64,000 nucleotides of DNA from Calamus simplicifolius. Lineage: Eukaryota; Streptophyta; Magnoliopsida; Arecales; Arecaceae. Positions 1 to 11,574 of the stretch are shown one piece after another. The notes beneath the pieces were generated by a model. It had not been told where the DNA came from and searched no databases. It saw only the letters and a list, made by a program, of their open reading frames with translations. Where the stretch lies: contig UESW01003880.1 of assembly GCA_900491605.1 (NCBI GenBank), positions 1 through 64,000 of the forward strand, written 5' to 3'. A program made the translations under genes and the position numbers. The stretch's first letter is position 1. Each line of letters begins with the position of its first letter.

Positions 1-315
1 GAAGGAAGAAGATAGAGAAAAAATGCAGCAAAAGGCAACATCGCTCAATAATTTTTAAATTGTTTCGATGAGGCAATAATCCGCATGCATCGCTAGACCT
101 TGAGCCCGCCACGAGCCATTCCTCCCATGGCCGACAGTGGAAGGCGAGAGGTTTTCTCCTCGTGCGATGAAAAGAAATGATGAAGCAGTGGCCTGACGTA
201 TATGAGAGCCCCATAGCACGTCTTCGCCTGTTTGAATTCCTTCAATCGGATAAAGTCGCCTAGAATTCTACTCCCTATGCCCAAGCCTATGCTTCGGACT
301 AGGGAGTGGGGGGCA
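1..315 (+). mobile_element. 3' internal tail of an LTR retrotransposon that starts off the left edge
   Basis: No convincing coding sequence. The stretch ends in a purine-rich run (300-315, about 15 nt rich in A and G) directly before an LTR that starts with TG at 316, which is the expected layout of a polypurine tract and 3' LTR. The rest of the element must lie outside the window. Assignment rests on the following LTR, which matches the start of the LTR at 25971. An ORF on the minus strand (93-284) shows no family I recognise. Confidence 0.45.
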
Positions 316-731
316 TGTGATGAGGGGCAAAATCATCATTGCATTAATATCCATGCACATGTCAAAAAGGTTAGGATCATTTTCGATTTTTGCTTGCCAG
401 ATGTCGTACTCAAAAAAGATAAAATTTCTCCACCCTGACAGAGCCGAGCCACCACCTCCTCTCGATAGGGCCGAACCATTCTTATGCCTCGGCCTTATCT
501 CGACCAAGGGTGAACCATTCTCATGCCTCGGCCTTATCTTGGCCAGGGGCAAACCATTCTTATACCTTGGCCTTATCTTGGTCAGGTCGAGCCATTCTCA
601 TGCCTTGGCGGATCCAAAGTAGCCAAAAGTCAAATATGACCCTCAGCCACGTCAGCTCTCATCGTCTCAAAAGAAAAATCAAGCCAGGTACAACCTGTTG
701 CCCATAAATAGCTAAATAACAGAATAAACAA
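316..731 (+). mobile_element. Left part of an LTR (Tat-type, same family as 25971-26571), split by the CACTA element
   Basis: The start (TGTGATGAGGGGCAAAATC) and the next 80 bases match the LTR start at 25971, including the CATTGCATTAATAT block. The LTR stops at 731, where CACTACAA of the CACTA element begins, and resumes at 12870. It contains about four imperfect copies of a roughly 42-bp unit with the core CCTCGGCCTTATC (about 430-605). Whether the LTR starts at 316 or 318 is uncertain. It may be the 3' LTR of the element off the left edge, because a purine tract precedes it. Confidence 0.7.
429..606 (+). repeat. About 42-bp tandem repeats inside the LTR (CCTCGGCCTTATC core)
   Basis: Four imperfect copies, each reading approximately 'gaaccattctcatgcctcgg' followed by 'ccttatcttggccagggg'. 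The overlapping plus-strand ORFs (317-622, 510-707) are open only because the repeat lacks stops; I do not regard them as genes. Confidence 0.65.
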
Positions 732-744
732 CACTACAACAGAA
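732..744. repeat. CACTA left terminal inverted repeat
   Basis: CACTACAACAGAA. It matches the inverse of the right end with one difference in the first ten bases (CACTACAAC against CACTACAAG). Preceded by the TSD copy CAA at 729-731. Confidence 0.9.
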
Positions 745-1340
745 ACTAAATTTAGCGATGCCAAAATGCGTCACTAATGCGTCACTAAATTGGCTTTAGC
801 GATGCATTAGCGATGCAATTATTGCATCGCTACAAGTCTCATCACAGAATGAATTTTGTCGCAATTGCATCGCAAAATAGCGACTCTCAGTGACGCATTA
901 TATTGCATCGCAATATTTGCGATGCAATTTCAATCGCTAATGCATCACTAATTAATTTTTTTTAAAATATAAAATATTAAAAATTGAAACAGTTAAATTT
1001 AATATTGCGACGCATTTGATTGCGTCGCAATATTGCGACGCAATCAAATGCGTCGCAATATTGCGATGCCATGACGTTGCATCGTAATATTTAATAATAA
1101 TATTTTAGAAATATTAGCGATGCAATTTTAGTCGCTATAAGTTGCTAATTTTTTTTAAAAAAATATAGAAAATATTAAAAATTAAAATAGTTAAATTTAA
1201 TATTGCAACGCATTTAAATGCGTCGCAATATTGCGACTCCAGTTCCTTGCGTTGCAATATTTAATAATAATATTTTAGAAATATTAGCGATGCAATTTCA
1301 GTCGCTAATGCGTCGCTAATTAATTTTTTTTAAAAAATTA
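745..1340. repeat. CACTA left subterminal repeats (GCGACGCA / GCGATGCA)
   Basis: Many short direct and inverted copies of GCGACGCA or GCGATGCA and their complement TGCGTCGC, often paired as a small palindrome such as 'gcgacgcatttgattgcgtc'. C-to-T differences among copies fit decay of methylated CpG. Two near-copies of a longer block with TTTAATAATAATATTTTAGAA occur at about 1088 and 1258. Confidence 0.85.
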
Positions 1341-1499
1341 AAATATTAAAAATTAAATGGTTAAATTTACAAAAATATTGATCGAAACATTATTGATCAA
1401 ACACTAATATTGATCGAAACATTCATCATTAATTTTTAAAAATAATTAATATATTAAAATTTTGAAGTTTTCATGTACAACACATAAAAAGTAAAAAAA

Positions 1500-2999
1500 A
1501 ATACATCAAGAATCTGATCACGATCACGTGGAGGCTGAAACCCTGCGACATGCGGCTAACCATATCCTGCAATGTGACGCATCTGCTCTCGTCTGAAGCT
1601 CGTGCTGAAGGCTTCGTGCGCTGGTCAAACTCCTGCTAAATCTCCTGCCGAACCTCCTCCGTAATAGATCTCCGAATGTCGTCTAAACGCTCGGCAGGAA
1701 TATCGCCAGAATAGCGCGAGCTGGAGGCCTGATGGGAAAATATGCAGAAGCTCTAGTGCCCAGACCATAGACCCTGCGGTCTCGCGGCTGGGCACCAACA
1801 GCCTCCAAAAACACACGTCGACTCTCCTCTGCTGAGAGTTCGACGGGCGTCCCCCATCAGTGGAGTCGACCTGCGATGCCTGGGAGCTGAAGCTCCTCGA
1901 CTCGTGTCTTTGAATTATAAAATCAACAATAAATGAATCAATAAATTTCTCTAAATAAAATTTTAGAAATTAAACAGATACAACATAAAGCTAATTTCTT
2001 ACCGCAACCTCCGTGATCGTGTATCGACCCAGGAACCGTCCCTCCTGGTGTGTGTCGCCCTGAATAGACGAAACTCACCAGGATCTCCGCCCTCCTGCTC
2101 AGACTATAACAATAAAAAAATTGATATTAATATAAGTATTTGTAAATAACTAAATTAGTAATTAAATTATTTATGTTTTCTTACCATACGGCGTCTGTGC
2201 TCCTGAATCGAAATGGAGCCCGAAGTGTGGCGGGAGAGACCCGTGCCAGGACCGCCCTTCTCGGATCGGCGGTTCGTGCTGGCTGATGCGGACCTCCTGC
2301 GCCAGCCATCGGACTGCCAGCCTGCTGCCACTCGTGCCAAATACCCTCTGGCACATGCGCAGGACGCTGACCCGATGACCTCCAACGATGAAGCATGTCG
2401 GAGTATCGGCGTCCGTAAGAGCCTTCCCATGCTGCCCTAATGGCATCATGGCTGGCAGGGTCCCACGTAAACTTTTTCTGCATTAAAATAAATAGTTAGT
2501 TTCAGAATTTATTAAGATTAAGAAATTTTATATCAGTGATAAATTGTATTTAATAAGTTTACCTGAAACTCTAAAAATAAAACTCCCTCGTGGCTGCAGA
2601 TACATGGCGCCAATCGTAGCCACTGGGATCAGCACGCCTCTGAAATATGGAGCTGATGTGGCTCGATACATGATGCTGCTCAATAAATCTGTTAAAAAAT
2701 ATGTTTATAAGTAATTGACTTAAAAACATAAACATATATTTTAATTAGTATATACTTACAGCCCATGAGCATCCAGTCGAAGTACGGTGCGGCCGATGGT
2801 GGAAGAACTCTCGAGGTATGTGCCGATCGGCTGGATGGTAATACCAATGCAGGATCACCGCGACTGCTGGAGAGATCGAAGGCTGTGCGATGTGTGGAGA
2901 TCCGAACTCTCCATCTCCAAAGCTCATGTGATCTGATGCAGCAGGGCTACGTCCCTGCTCACTCCGTATGTCGTCGGTAGATCTACCTCGGCCCGTCAT
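1500..2999 (-). pseudogene. CACTA second gene, Transposase_24 (PF03004-like) protein, multi-exon and decayed
   Basis: Read from 2999 down. The first exon (2999-2761) encodes a low-complexity N-terminus and ends at a gtaagtat donor. The next exon (about 2690-2572) includes SGYDWRHVSAATREFYF. The exon at 2483-2183 encodes KKFTWDP, then RRYSDMLHRWR and GIWHEWQ, the typical core of this family. A short exon (about 2103-2003) reads GGDPGEFRLF followed by THTRRDGSWVD, a very characteristic motif, and ends at a gtaagaa donor. The last part (about 1905-1510) has EAVGAQPRDRRVYGLG. Transposase_24 proteins accompany TNP2 in plant CACTA elements and probably bind the subterminal repeats. Stops and frame changes in the last exon suggest decay. 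Exon limits are by eye. Confidence 0.75.
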
Positions 3000-3101
3000 A
3001 CTGAAAATACTAAAGATTCATGCAATTAAATTATGATTAATGATTGAATATGTAAAAATTTAACACTTATAAAATAAATTGAATTTGAAAAACCTCTATG
3101 T

Positions 3102-6100
3102 TTAATCGGTGTCATTTGTTTCGTGAAATGTTGGTTCAACATCCGATGCCGTATCGGACTGCGATTCAGTTTCATTATCATCGGAAGGAAACCGAACATT
3201 TGCATCCGCAATTTCTTGGACATCACCATTTGGATCTCTAAGTGATGTTTCAGGAGCCCTTGTGTCGTCCTCAATTGCATGCATTTCCATCTCATCCTCT
3301 TGAAATGCAGGGCACTCGGCTGATTGACTTGATGAACTCTCCTCTAATATGATTGTTGAACGTGGGACGATTTTAGAAACAGCCCACCAATCTCGCTTGT
3401 CGTTGCGCAAACTTGGATATCCGCAGTAAAACACTTGCTGAGCTTGGGATGCAAGGATGAATGGTTCATATTTCTGCAATCTTCGTCGATGGTTCACTTC
3501 AACTAAATTGTAGTCGTTATGAACCCTTTTGCCCACAGGAACTGTCGGATCGAACCAATCGCAACGAAACAATACGGTTCGTTTCATAGGCCAACCGGGA
3601 TATTCAACTTCAACCACCTCTACTAACTTTCCGTAATAATCCTGCATATTTGCTCCAACACTTTCTCCTTTAACACACACGCCCCAGTTCTGCGTGCCTC
3701 TTGAAGCTGCTAATCGTTCAATCTGAAATTTGTACCCATTAACAAAATAGCCAGTAGAGGTTGTTACGGTCTTCAATGGCCATTGCGATAGACATTTAAT
3801 GAAAATATTATCGGTTGTGGACCATGGACCGTTTACCTATAAATTAATAAGCTATTCACAACCAATTCGAAAAATAAAAGCCATTATTGAAATTGATTGA
3901 GTGATACTACTCACAAATTCATAAAACCAGTAAGCGAACTCCGTTTCTAACTTCTGTCCAATTGCAACTTGACTGATGTCGGGATTCATCTGTCGTTGTC
4001 TATCACAATACATCCTTATGGGATGATAAGGATTAAAACTTCTGTTAGCAATTAAATATTGTGGTATATTGTAATTTAAATTAGAAGTTCCAATTAAGCA
4101 TTGAAGTATACACTTACTCAATATATGGATCGACTTCTCTACAGTTCATTAGGATGTAATAATGTGCTGCATTATACTCCATATCGCTAAGATTTCTTGA
4201 CTTCTGCCCCCCAAATGAACGGCCGATACCTTTAAAAATTGATATTCTACCGTCATTAGGTTCTCCTTCGTCCACACATACGTCATCGTTACGACCAAGA
4301 TTTCGGCTCCTCGTGTGGACGTGACCCTCAAAGTAATGCGAGGCAAAAGCTGAAACTTCTTCGACCAAGTGTGCATTGCATATAGAACCTTCAACCCTTG
4401 CCTTATTACGCACATTATTTTTTAACTTCTTAAGGTACCTATATGTAAAGTTGAGAAAAAAAAAATAAACCAATTTTCTCGCAATGAAATAATATTTGAA
4501 ATGTCAACATGTCTTAATGATGTATATATTTACCTCTCGAAAGGATACATCCAGCGATACTGCACGGGACCAGCTATGCTCGCTTCGTATGGCAAGTGAA
4601 CCGGTAAATGCTCCATTGAGTCAAAAAAACTGGGAGGAAATATTCGCTCCAGCTTGCATAAAATAATTGAATTTCCTCCTCAAGCCTTGCCATGGATGCA
4701 GAAGTAATGACTGCGGCAGATAACTCCTTGAAGAACAAGCTGAGCTCTGTCAATGCCTTCCAGACATGTTGCGGAAGCAACTCACGAAAAGCTATAGGCA
4801 ATAACCGTTGCATGAAAACATGGCAGTCGTGACTCTTCATGCCGAACAACTTGAGCTTATGCATGTCCACACACCTACCGATATTTGAGGCATAACCATC
4901 TGGAAATTTTAACCCTCTAAGCCAGTTACATAAAACTTCTCGTGAATTTCTGTCAAGAGTGTAACAGGCTTTAGGATAGGTCCCGTCGGCACTCCTCCTC
5001 AAATCACCTCTTCTGCAATACTGATTAAGTTCTTCTCTTGACTTTGCAGTGTCTTTGGTTTTTCCCGGGATGTTTAGCACCGTGTTAAATATGTTATCAA
5101 AGAAATTTTTCTCGATATGCATAACATCCAAGTTGTGCCGGATGAGATTTGTGCTCCAATAAGGCAAATCCCAAAATATACTCCGCTTCTTCCAGTTATG
5201 TTCTTTACATATACGGCCATTTATTCTATCTGCATCTGGTTCCCAAGCATACCTCAACCCCAAATGCTCTATAGTATCAAATATATCCGTGCCGGACCTA
5301 ACCGGTTCGGCGAATTTTGTGACTGCTTTGTTCTTCCGGAAGGCGATCAAGTTACGCCTGTAAGGATGATTTGGGGCAAGAACTTCCTATGATTATCAAA
5401 CCATGACTGCTTACCACTCTTCTGCAATGTAAATGCATCCGAATCATACATGCAATGAGGGCATGCCAGACGTCCAGCAGTGCTCCAACCAGACAACATT
5501 GCATATGCCGGGAAGTCACTTATTGTCCACATCAAAGCAGCTCTCATGATGAAATTCTGTTTTATAGAAATCGTAGGCTATGACTCCTGTTTCCCACAAC
5601 ATTTTCAATTCGGCCACCAACGGTTGCAGGAAGACATCAATCTTTTCCTTTGGATTTGATGGTCCTGGAACCAAAACTGTCAAAAACATTGCAGTATCTT
5701 TCATGCACTTCCATGGAGGAAGGTTATATACAGTCAGTATCACAGGCCAACATGAATACTGTTGCCCCGCTTGACCAAATGGTTGGAAGCCATCGGTACA
5801 AAGACCTAATCTCACATTCCTTATATCTTCAGCGAAATCAGGATGATTTTCATTGAAATGCTTCCAAGCTTTTGAATCTGATGGATGCCGCATTTCATCC
5901 TCTTTAGATTCATGTTCGGCATGCCATCTCATATCAGCAGCTGTAGCCTCAGATCTGTATAATCTCTGCAGGCGTGGAGTAAGAGGAAAGTAATGCATCC
6001 TCTTGTAAGGCACACTTTTCCTCCTACTTGTACTAGCTCCCCCTTCGCGTTTTTGTACCTCGATTGCCCACAAATCTTACACCATCTCAGCTCTGAGTCT

Positions 6101-6791
6101 TCACCCCAATATCATACAATTGTTCAAGCAACAATCGATCTTATTAACTGGGAGCCCAAGCCCACGCAACAACTTCTTCGTTGAGTAAAAACTGTCTGCT
6201 ACAACATTATCATTTGGCAAAATTTCCTTGATTAACCCAGCTACAGAATTGAACGCCTTTTCTGATAATCGATGTTCTGCCTTAATATTCAACAACCGAG
6301 CAGCCGTAGACAACTGGGAATGACCCTCACAACCAGGATACAATTCTTGATTTGCAGCACGCAACATATCATAAAATTGCTGTGCATCTGGATTTGGTTC
6401 TTCCATAAATGTATTCTGATTGAATTCATTACCCGATGCATTCATCACCATTTCTTCATATGTGTTTAAATTCACAAATGGTTCATCACGGGAATTGACA
6501 CTTGTTGGCTTGTAACAGCTGCTGGAATTTCCTCTGGTTCACCATGACAGTACCAAACATCGTAATCAGGAACAAACCCCTTTTTACACAATGCACCTTA
6601 ACAGTTTCAACATCTCTGTAGGCTTTATTCTGACACCTGTGGATGTTGCATGGGCACCTAATCCTAGGCCCATCCATCCATTCAGGTTGGCTACATGCAA
6701 ATGCGATAAATTCTTCCAATCCATTCAGAAAATCTGGATTAAGCAAGCCATCTTTTATCCTTGCATACATCCATGAGCGAGCCCCGCTCAT
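3102..6791 (-). pseudogene. CACTA TNP2-like transposase gene with frameshifts
   Basis: Read from 6791 down. The first segment (6791-6486) has the transposase-associated domain (SGARSWMYARIKDGLLNPDF and CNIHRCQN). The segment at 6475-6101 has EEMVMNASG and KEILPNDN. The Transposase_21 core lies at 6000-5355, with LGLCTDGFQPFG, LPPWKCMKD, and then MWTISDFPAYAMLSGWSTAG and CPHCMYD. The DUF4218 region spans 5350-4130, with HNLDVMHIEKNFFDN and KSHDCHVFMQRLLP; it is interrupted by a clear intron (donor gtaaat after MYPFER at 4533, acceptor before YLKKLKNN at about 4443). DUF4216 lies at 3840-3102, with FRCDWFDP and QQVFYCGYP. A homopolymer slip near 6570 (aaaaagggg), a further shift near 6485 and another near 6100 break the frame. 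The family catalyses excision and integration of the element. Confidence 0.88.
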
Positions 6792-6829
6792 TTTTGACCG
6801 ACTTATACAATTTCTGGTAAACCATTAAA

Positions 6830-8222
6830 GGAAACCACAATATAAAACTATATTAGCATTACTAAATATATAACTAAATTAATAACCATTTAAATCATTT
6901 ATAACTAAACCAATTCCAATCAAAGGTAAGGCCCTATCCCAGTGGGGTCCGTTCAATCATGAGACTTCACAAGCAATCAAGTGTCCTAAATTAATTCCAC
7001 CTTCACTCCATGTCTAAAAGGTAAGGCCCTATCCCATTCAAGAATATTTTTTGTGATATGTTATTCTGCTATTAATTATCATCGATTACGTTAAAATTTC
7101 AGCAGCATTTTCCCCTATGTTCTCCTAAATGTGTGGCATATATGCCACACTAGGAGAACGTATGAGCAAATACAAACCGCAATCTCAACCAACGATGATT
7201 AATAGCAGACTAACATATCGCAAAAAATAATCTCAAACTGTCCACTAGGACAATTTAAGAATTTGCAAGACTAAGTCTTACAAATTCTCAAACGGGTCTA
7301 AAGGTTATAGTGTTGTGAGAAATAATATGAAAATCAAAAGGCAATCAAACTTATGCTTGTTATTCATACACCCTTCTCAATTTTGTAACAAGCTCATTAC
7401 ATAATTGTACGTGAAGACTAAAAGATAAGTCATTGAAACTGCTAATTCGGTGCTAAAATTTAAATAGGAGTAAAATAAGACATTCATTCTACCATTACAT
7501 AATCTAATGCATCATTCAATTTATAGCAGAATATAAATTATCAAGACATAATATAATAATATAATATTATTATAATATGATATTAAAAATTTATTATAAT
7601 ATCATATTATAATATCAATAAAATTAGAATCCTCATATTATTTTAAAATTTCATCAAACACCAAAGAGTTAAATATAAAGATATTATAAAATCATTATAA
7701 TATAATATTATAATATCGCATAATATAAAATTTTATAAAAAAATTATAATACTATAGTGTATTTTAATTTTATTAAAATATATTATTATAATAATGATAT
7801 TACTATAGAGATTCTCTAAATTTAAGTGAAATAATAATATGTTAGAATATATTATTAAGATTATAATATCAAAACAACTTAATAGTAATATTTTTAATAG
7901 TAATTAACTAATTTAATCATTAAAATTAGTTACGCATTATATTTTGTAATATTATTAAATAATATGTTATAATAAATTTTATGTATTAATATAAAATTGG
8001 TAATTAAATTTTTTTATTATTAAATTCATTCTTTTATAATGAATTTTATTATTTTACAATAAAAATATATTTATTTTAACAGTATTATTTCATAATAAAT
8101 ATTTGATATTTTAAGATATATTTAGTAATATTATAAAATATTCTTTTACAATATATATTATGATGTTAATAAATATTATTTTACAATAAATATTATAATA
8201 TTATAAAATATTATTATTTTTT
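6830..8222. other. AT-rich non-coding middle of the CACTA element, with palindromes
   Basis: No coding sequence seen. Two copies of AAGGTAAGGCCCTATCCCA occur at about 6925 and 7019. A long imperfect palindrome centres on about 7146 (arms about 7046-7144 and 7149-7245, core GTGTGGCATATATGCCACAC). A second hairpin with arms AGAATTTG and CAAATTCT lies at about 7258-7288. From 7540 to 8222 the sequence is almost pure A and T. Confidence 0.7.
7046..7245. repeat. About 200-bp imperfect palindrome (foldback) inside the CACTA element
   Basis: The left arm (tattttttgtgatatgttat and ctgctattaattatcatcg) and the right arm (cgatgattaatagcag and aacatatcgcaaaaaata) are reverse complements with a few mismatches. 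The centre is GGCATATATGCC. It could be an old foldback MITE or a structural element. No clear TSD was found. Confidence 0.6.
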
Positions 8223-8230
8223 TTTGTTTA

Positions 8231-8775
8231 ACAGGGTGGCCTGGCCACCGTGGCCAGGCCACCCTGTTACCGGCCATGGCCGTGGCCGGCAACGACGGCC
8301 ACGGCCACGGCCGTGGCCGGGAGGGACTGGGGCGGGGGGAGGAGGGGGGTACCCCCCGGCCAATTTTTTTTTTTACGGTGGCCTGGCCACTATGGCCAGG
8401 CCACCCTCTTGCCGGCCACGGCCATGGCCGTGAGGAACTGGGGCGGGTGGGGGGATGGAGGGGGGTTACCCGCCTCCCTCGGCCAAATTTTTTTATTTTT
8501 GGTTTAACAGGGTGGCCAGGCCACCCTGTTGCCGGCCACGACCGTGGCCGGAGACGACGGCCACGGCCACGGCCGTGGTCGGGACTGATTGGGGCGGGGG
8601 GAGGAGGGGGGTACCCCCGTCCAATTTTTTTTTATGGTGGCTTGGCCACCGTGGCTAGGCCACCCTGTTGCTGGACACGGCCGTGGCCGGCAACGACGGC
8701 CACGGCCACGGTAGTGGCCGGGAGGAACTGGGGTGGGAGGGGGGTTACCCTCCTCCCCCGACCAAATTTTTTTTT
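8231..8775. repeat. GC-rich palindromic block, about four units of 125-150 bp
   Basis: A sharp switch from AT-only DNA to more than 70% GC. Each unit starts with a near-perfect palindrome GGTGGCCTGGCCAC / GTGGCCAGGCCACC, goes on with GGCCGTGGCCGG and GGCCACGGCCACGG runs, and ends with GGGGTACCCC followed by a T tract. Units start at about 8231, 8379, 8510 and 8634. Long ORFs over it on both strands are products of composition. Confidence 0.75.
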
Positions 8776-8959
8776 AACAGGGTGGAGGGGAGAGAGGGAG
8801 AGAAGACCTACCTGGAGAAATCGGTCGCCAGCGAGCTTGTCGGGAGCTGGAGATCCACCGGAGGCAGGAAGACGGAGGAACACACGCCGGTTTGGGGGGG
8901 GGGGGGGCTTTGGAGAAATCGGGAGGAGGAAGAAGAAGGGGTGCTTATATTGATTAGGA

Positions 8960-9155
8960 TTAGCGATGCAACTATGCATCGCTAATCCATCGCTAATCAG
9001 CGACGCATAATTGCATCGCTGTTTAGTCGCTAATTTCTCACCTACGCGATGTTTTGGAGGGAAAATTGCGACGCATTCGAAATGCGTCGCAATATTGCGA
9101 TGCATATTTTTTGCATCGCAATAGTGCGACGCATATAAATTGCTTCGCAATAAAT
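8960..9155. repeat. Isolated patch of CACTA subterminal-type repeats
   Basis: The GCGATGCA / TGCGTCGCAA motifs of the element ends reappear here, between the GC-rich block and the 83-bp array. They include 'gcgacgcattcgaaatgcgt' and 'gcgatgcatattttttgcat'. This may mark an old internal rearrangement that brought a terminal segment inward. Confidence 0.65.
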
Positions 9156-9219
9156 TTTAAAATATTAAATTAATAATATTTATTTTATCATGACATTATT
9201 ATAGTTTATTATATTTAAT

Positions 9220-11562
9220 ATCCATCCGATCGGAGATAATCTGATGGTTGTGATCAATCCGAGCCATGATCCCGATCGGCGATGATCGATTGAACTGTTG
9301 CGATCCATCCGATCGGCAATGAACAGATGGTTGTGATCGATCCAAGCCATGATCCCGACCGGCGATGATCCGACGGTTGCGATCGATCCAAGCCATGATT
9401 TCAACCAGCGATGATCGATCAAACCGTTGTGATCCATCCGATCGGCGATGATCTGACGGTTGCGATGCATCCGAGCCATCATCCTGATCGGCGATGATCG
9501 ATCGGACTGTTGCGATCCATCCGATCGGCGATGATCCAACGGTTGCGATCGATACAAGCCATGATCCCGACCGGCAATGATCGATCGAACCATTGTGATC
9601 CATTCGATCAGCGACGATTCGATGGTTGCGATGCATTCGAGCCATGATCCGAATTGGCGATGATCGATCAGACCGTAGCGATCCATCCGATCGGCGATGA
9701 TCTGACGGTTGCGATCGATCCAAGCCATGATTCTGACCGACGATGATCGATCGAACCATTGCGATCCATCTGATCGGTGATGATCCGACGGTTGCGATGT
9801 ATCCGAGCCATCATCCTGATCGGCGATGATCGATCGGACTGTTGCGATCCATCCGATCGACGATGATCCGATGGTTGCGATCGATACAAGCCATGATCCC
9901 AACCGGCAATGATCGATCGAACCGTTGCGATCCATTCGATCGGCGACGATCCGATGGTTGCGATGCATCCGAGCCATGATCCGGATCGGCGATGATCGAT
10001 CAAACCGTAGCGATCCATCCGATCGGCGATGATCCGACGGTTGCGATCGATCCAAGCCATGATTCCGATCGGCGATAATCGATCGAACCGTTGTGATCCA
10101 TCCGATCGGTGACGATCTGACGGTTGCGATGCATCCGAGCCATCATCCTGATCGGCAATGATCGATCAGACTGTTGCGATCCATTCGATCGGCGATGATC
10201 CAACCATTGCGATCGATACAAGCCATGATCCCGATAGGCAATGATCAATCGAACCGTTGCGATCCATTCGATCGGCGATAATCCGACAGTTGCGATGCAT
10301 CCGAGCCATGATTCGGATCAGCTATGATCGATCTGACCGTAGCGATCCATCCGATCGGCGATGATCCGATGGTTGCGATCGATGCAAGCTATGATTTTGA
10401 CCAGCGATGATCGATCGAACCGTTGCAATCCATCCGATCGGGGACGATCCGACGGTTGCGATGCATCCAAGCCATCATCCTGATCTGCGATGATCGATCG
10501 GACTGTTGCAATCCATCCGATCGGCGATGATCTGATAGTTGCGATTGATACAAGCCATGATCCCGACCGGCAATGATCGATTGAACCATTGCGATCCATT
10601 CGATCGGCGATGATCTGACGGTTGCGATACATCCGAGCCATGATCCGGATCGGCGATGATCGATCGGACCATAGCGATCCATCCGATCGGCGATGATCCG
10701 ACGGTTGCAATCGATCCAAGCCATGATTCCGACCGGCAATGATCGATTGAACCGTTGCGATCCATCCGATCGGAGATGATCCAACGGTTGCGATCGATTC
10801 GAGCCATCATCCTGATCGGCGATGATTGATCAGACCGTTGCGATCCATCCGATCGGTGATGATCCAACGGTTGCGATCGATCCAAGCCATGATATCCCGA
10901 TCGACGATGATCTATCAGACCGTTGCGATCCATCCGATCGGAGATGATCCGACGGTTGCGATCGATCCGAGCCATCATCCTGATCGACGATGATCGATCG
11001 GACCGTTGCGATCCATCCAATCGGCGATGATCCGATGGTTGCGATCGATCCAAGCCATAATCCCGATCGGTGATGATCGATCAAAACATTGTGATTCATC
11101 CGATTGGCGATGATCTGACGGTTTCGATGCATCCGAGCCATGATCCGAATCGACGATGATCGATCGAACCGTTGCAATCCATCCGATCGGCGATGATCCA
11201 GTGGTTGCGATCGATTCGAGCCATGATCCGGATTGGTGATGATCGATCGAACCATTGCGATCTATCCGATCAGAGACGATCCGATGGTTGCGATCAATCT
11301 GAGCCATGATCCCAATCGGCGATGATCAATTGGACCATTGCAATCCATCCGATCGGTGACGATCCGATGGTTGTGATCTATCCAAGCCATGATACCGATC
11401 GGTGATGATCGATCGGACTATTGTGATCCATCCGATCAGCGACGATCCAGCGGTTACGATCGATCCAAGCCATGATCCGAATCGGTGATAATCGATCGGA
11501 CCGTTGTGATCCATCTGATCGGCGACGATCCGACGGTTGCGATCCATCCGAACCATGATCCT
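9220..11562. repeat. 83-bp tandem array (about 28 copies) with 332-bp higher-order repeats
   Basis: The unit holds the landmarks GAGCCATGATCC, GGCGATGATCGATCG, GTTGCGATCCATCCGATCGG and GATGATCCGACGGTTGCGA. The landmark AGCCAT recurs at 9474, 9557, 9640 and 9723, a spacing of 83. The variant AGCCATCATCCTG recurs at about 9477, 9809, 10141, 10473 and 10805, exactly 332 (4 x 83) apart, so four-unit blocks were amplified. Long arginine-rich ORFs on the minus strand arise because the unit lacks stops and 83 is not a multiple of three; they are not credible genes. Confidence 0.92.
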
Positions 11563-11574
11563 AATTTTTTAAAA

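Noticed and set aside
8224..9150. Gly/Arg/Pro-rich ORFs on both strands
   Set aside because: Products of the GC-rich palindromic block; no gene structure.
9180..11556. Long minus-strand ORFs (up to 291 codons) with DRSQPSDHRRSDGS-like repeats
   Set aside because: They are readings of the 83-bp tandem repeat, shift through all frames and lack any domain or promoter context.
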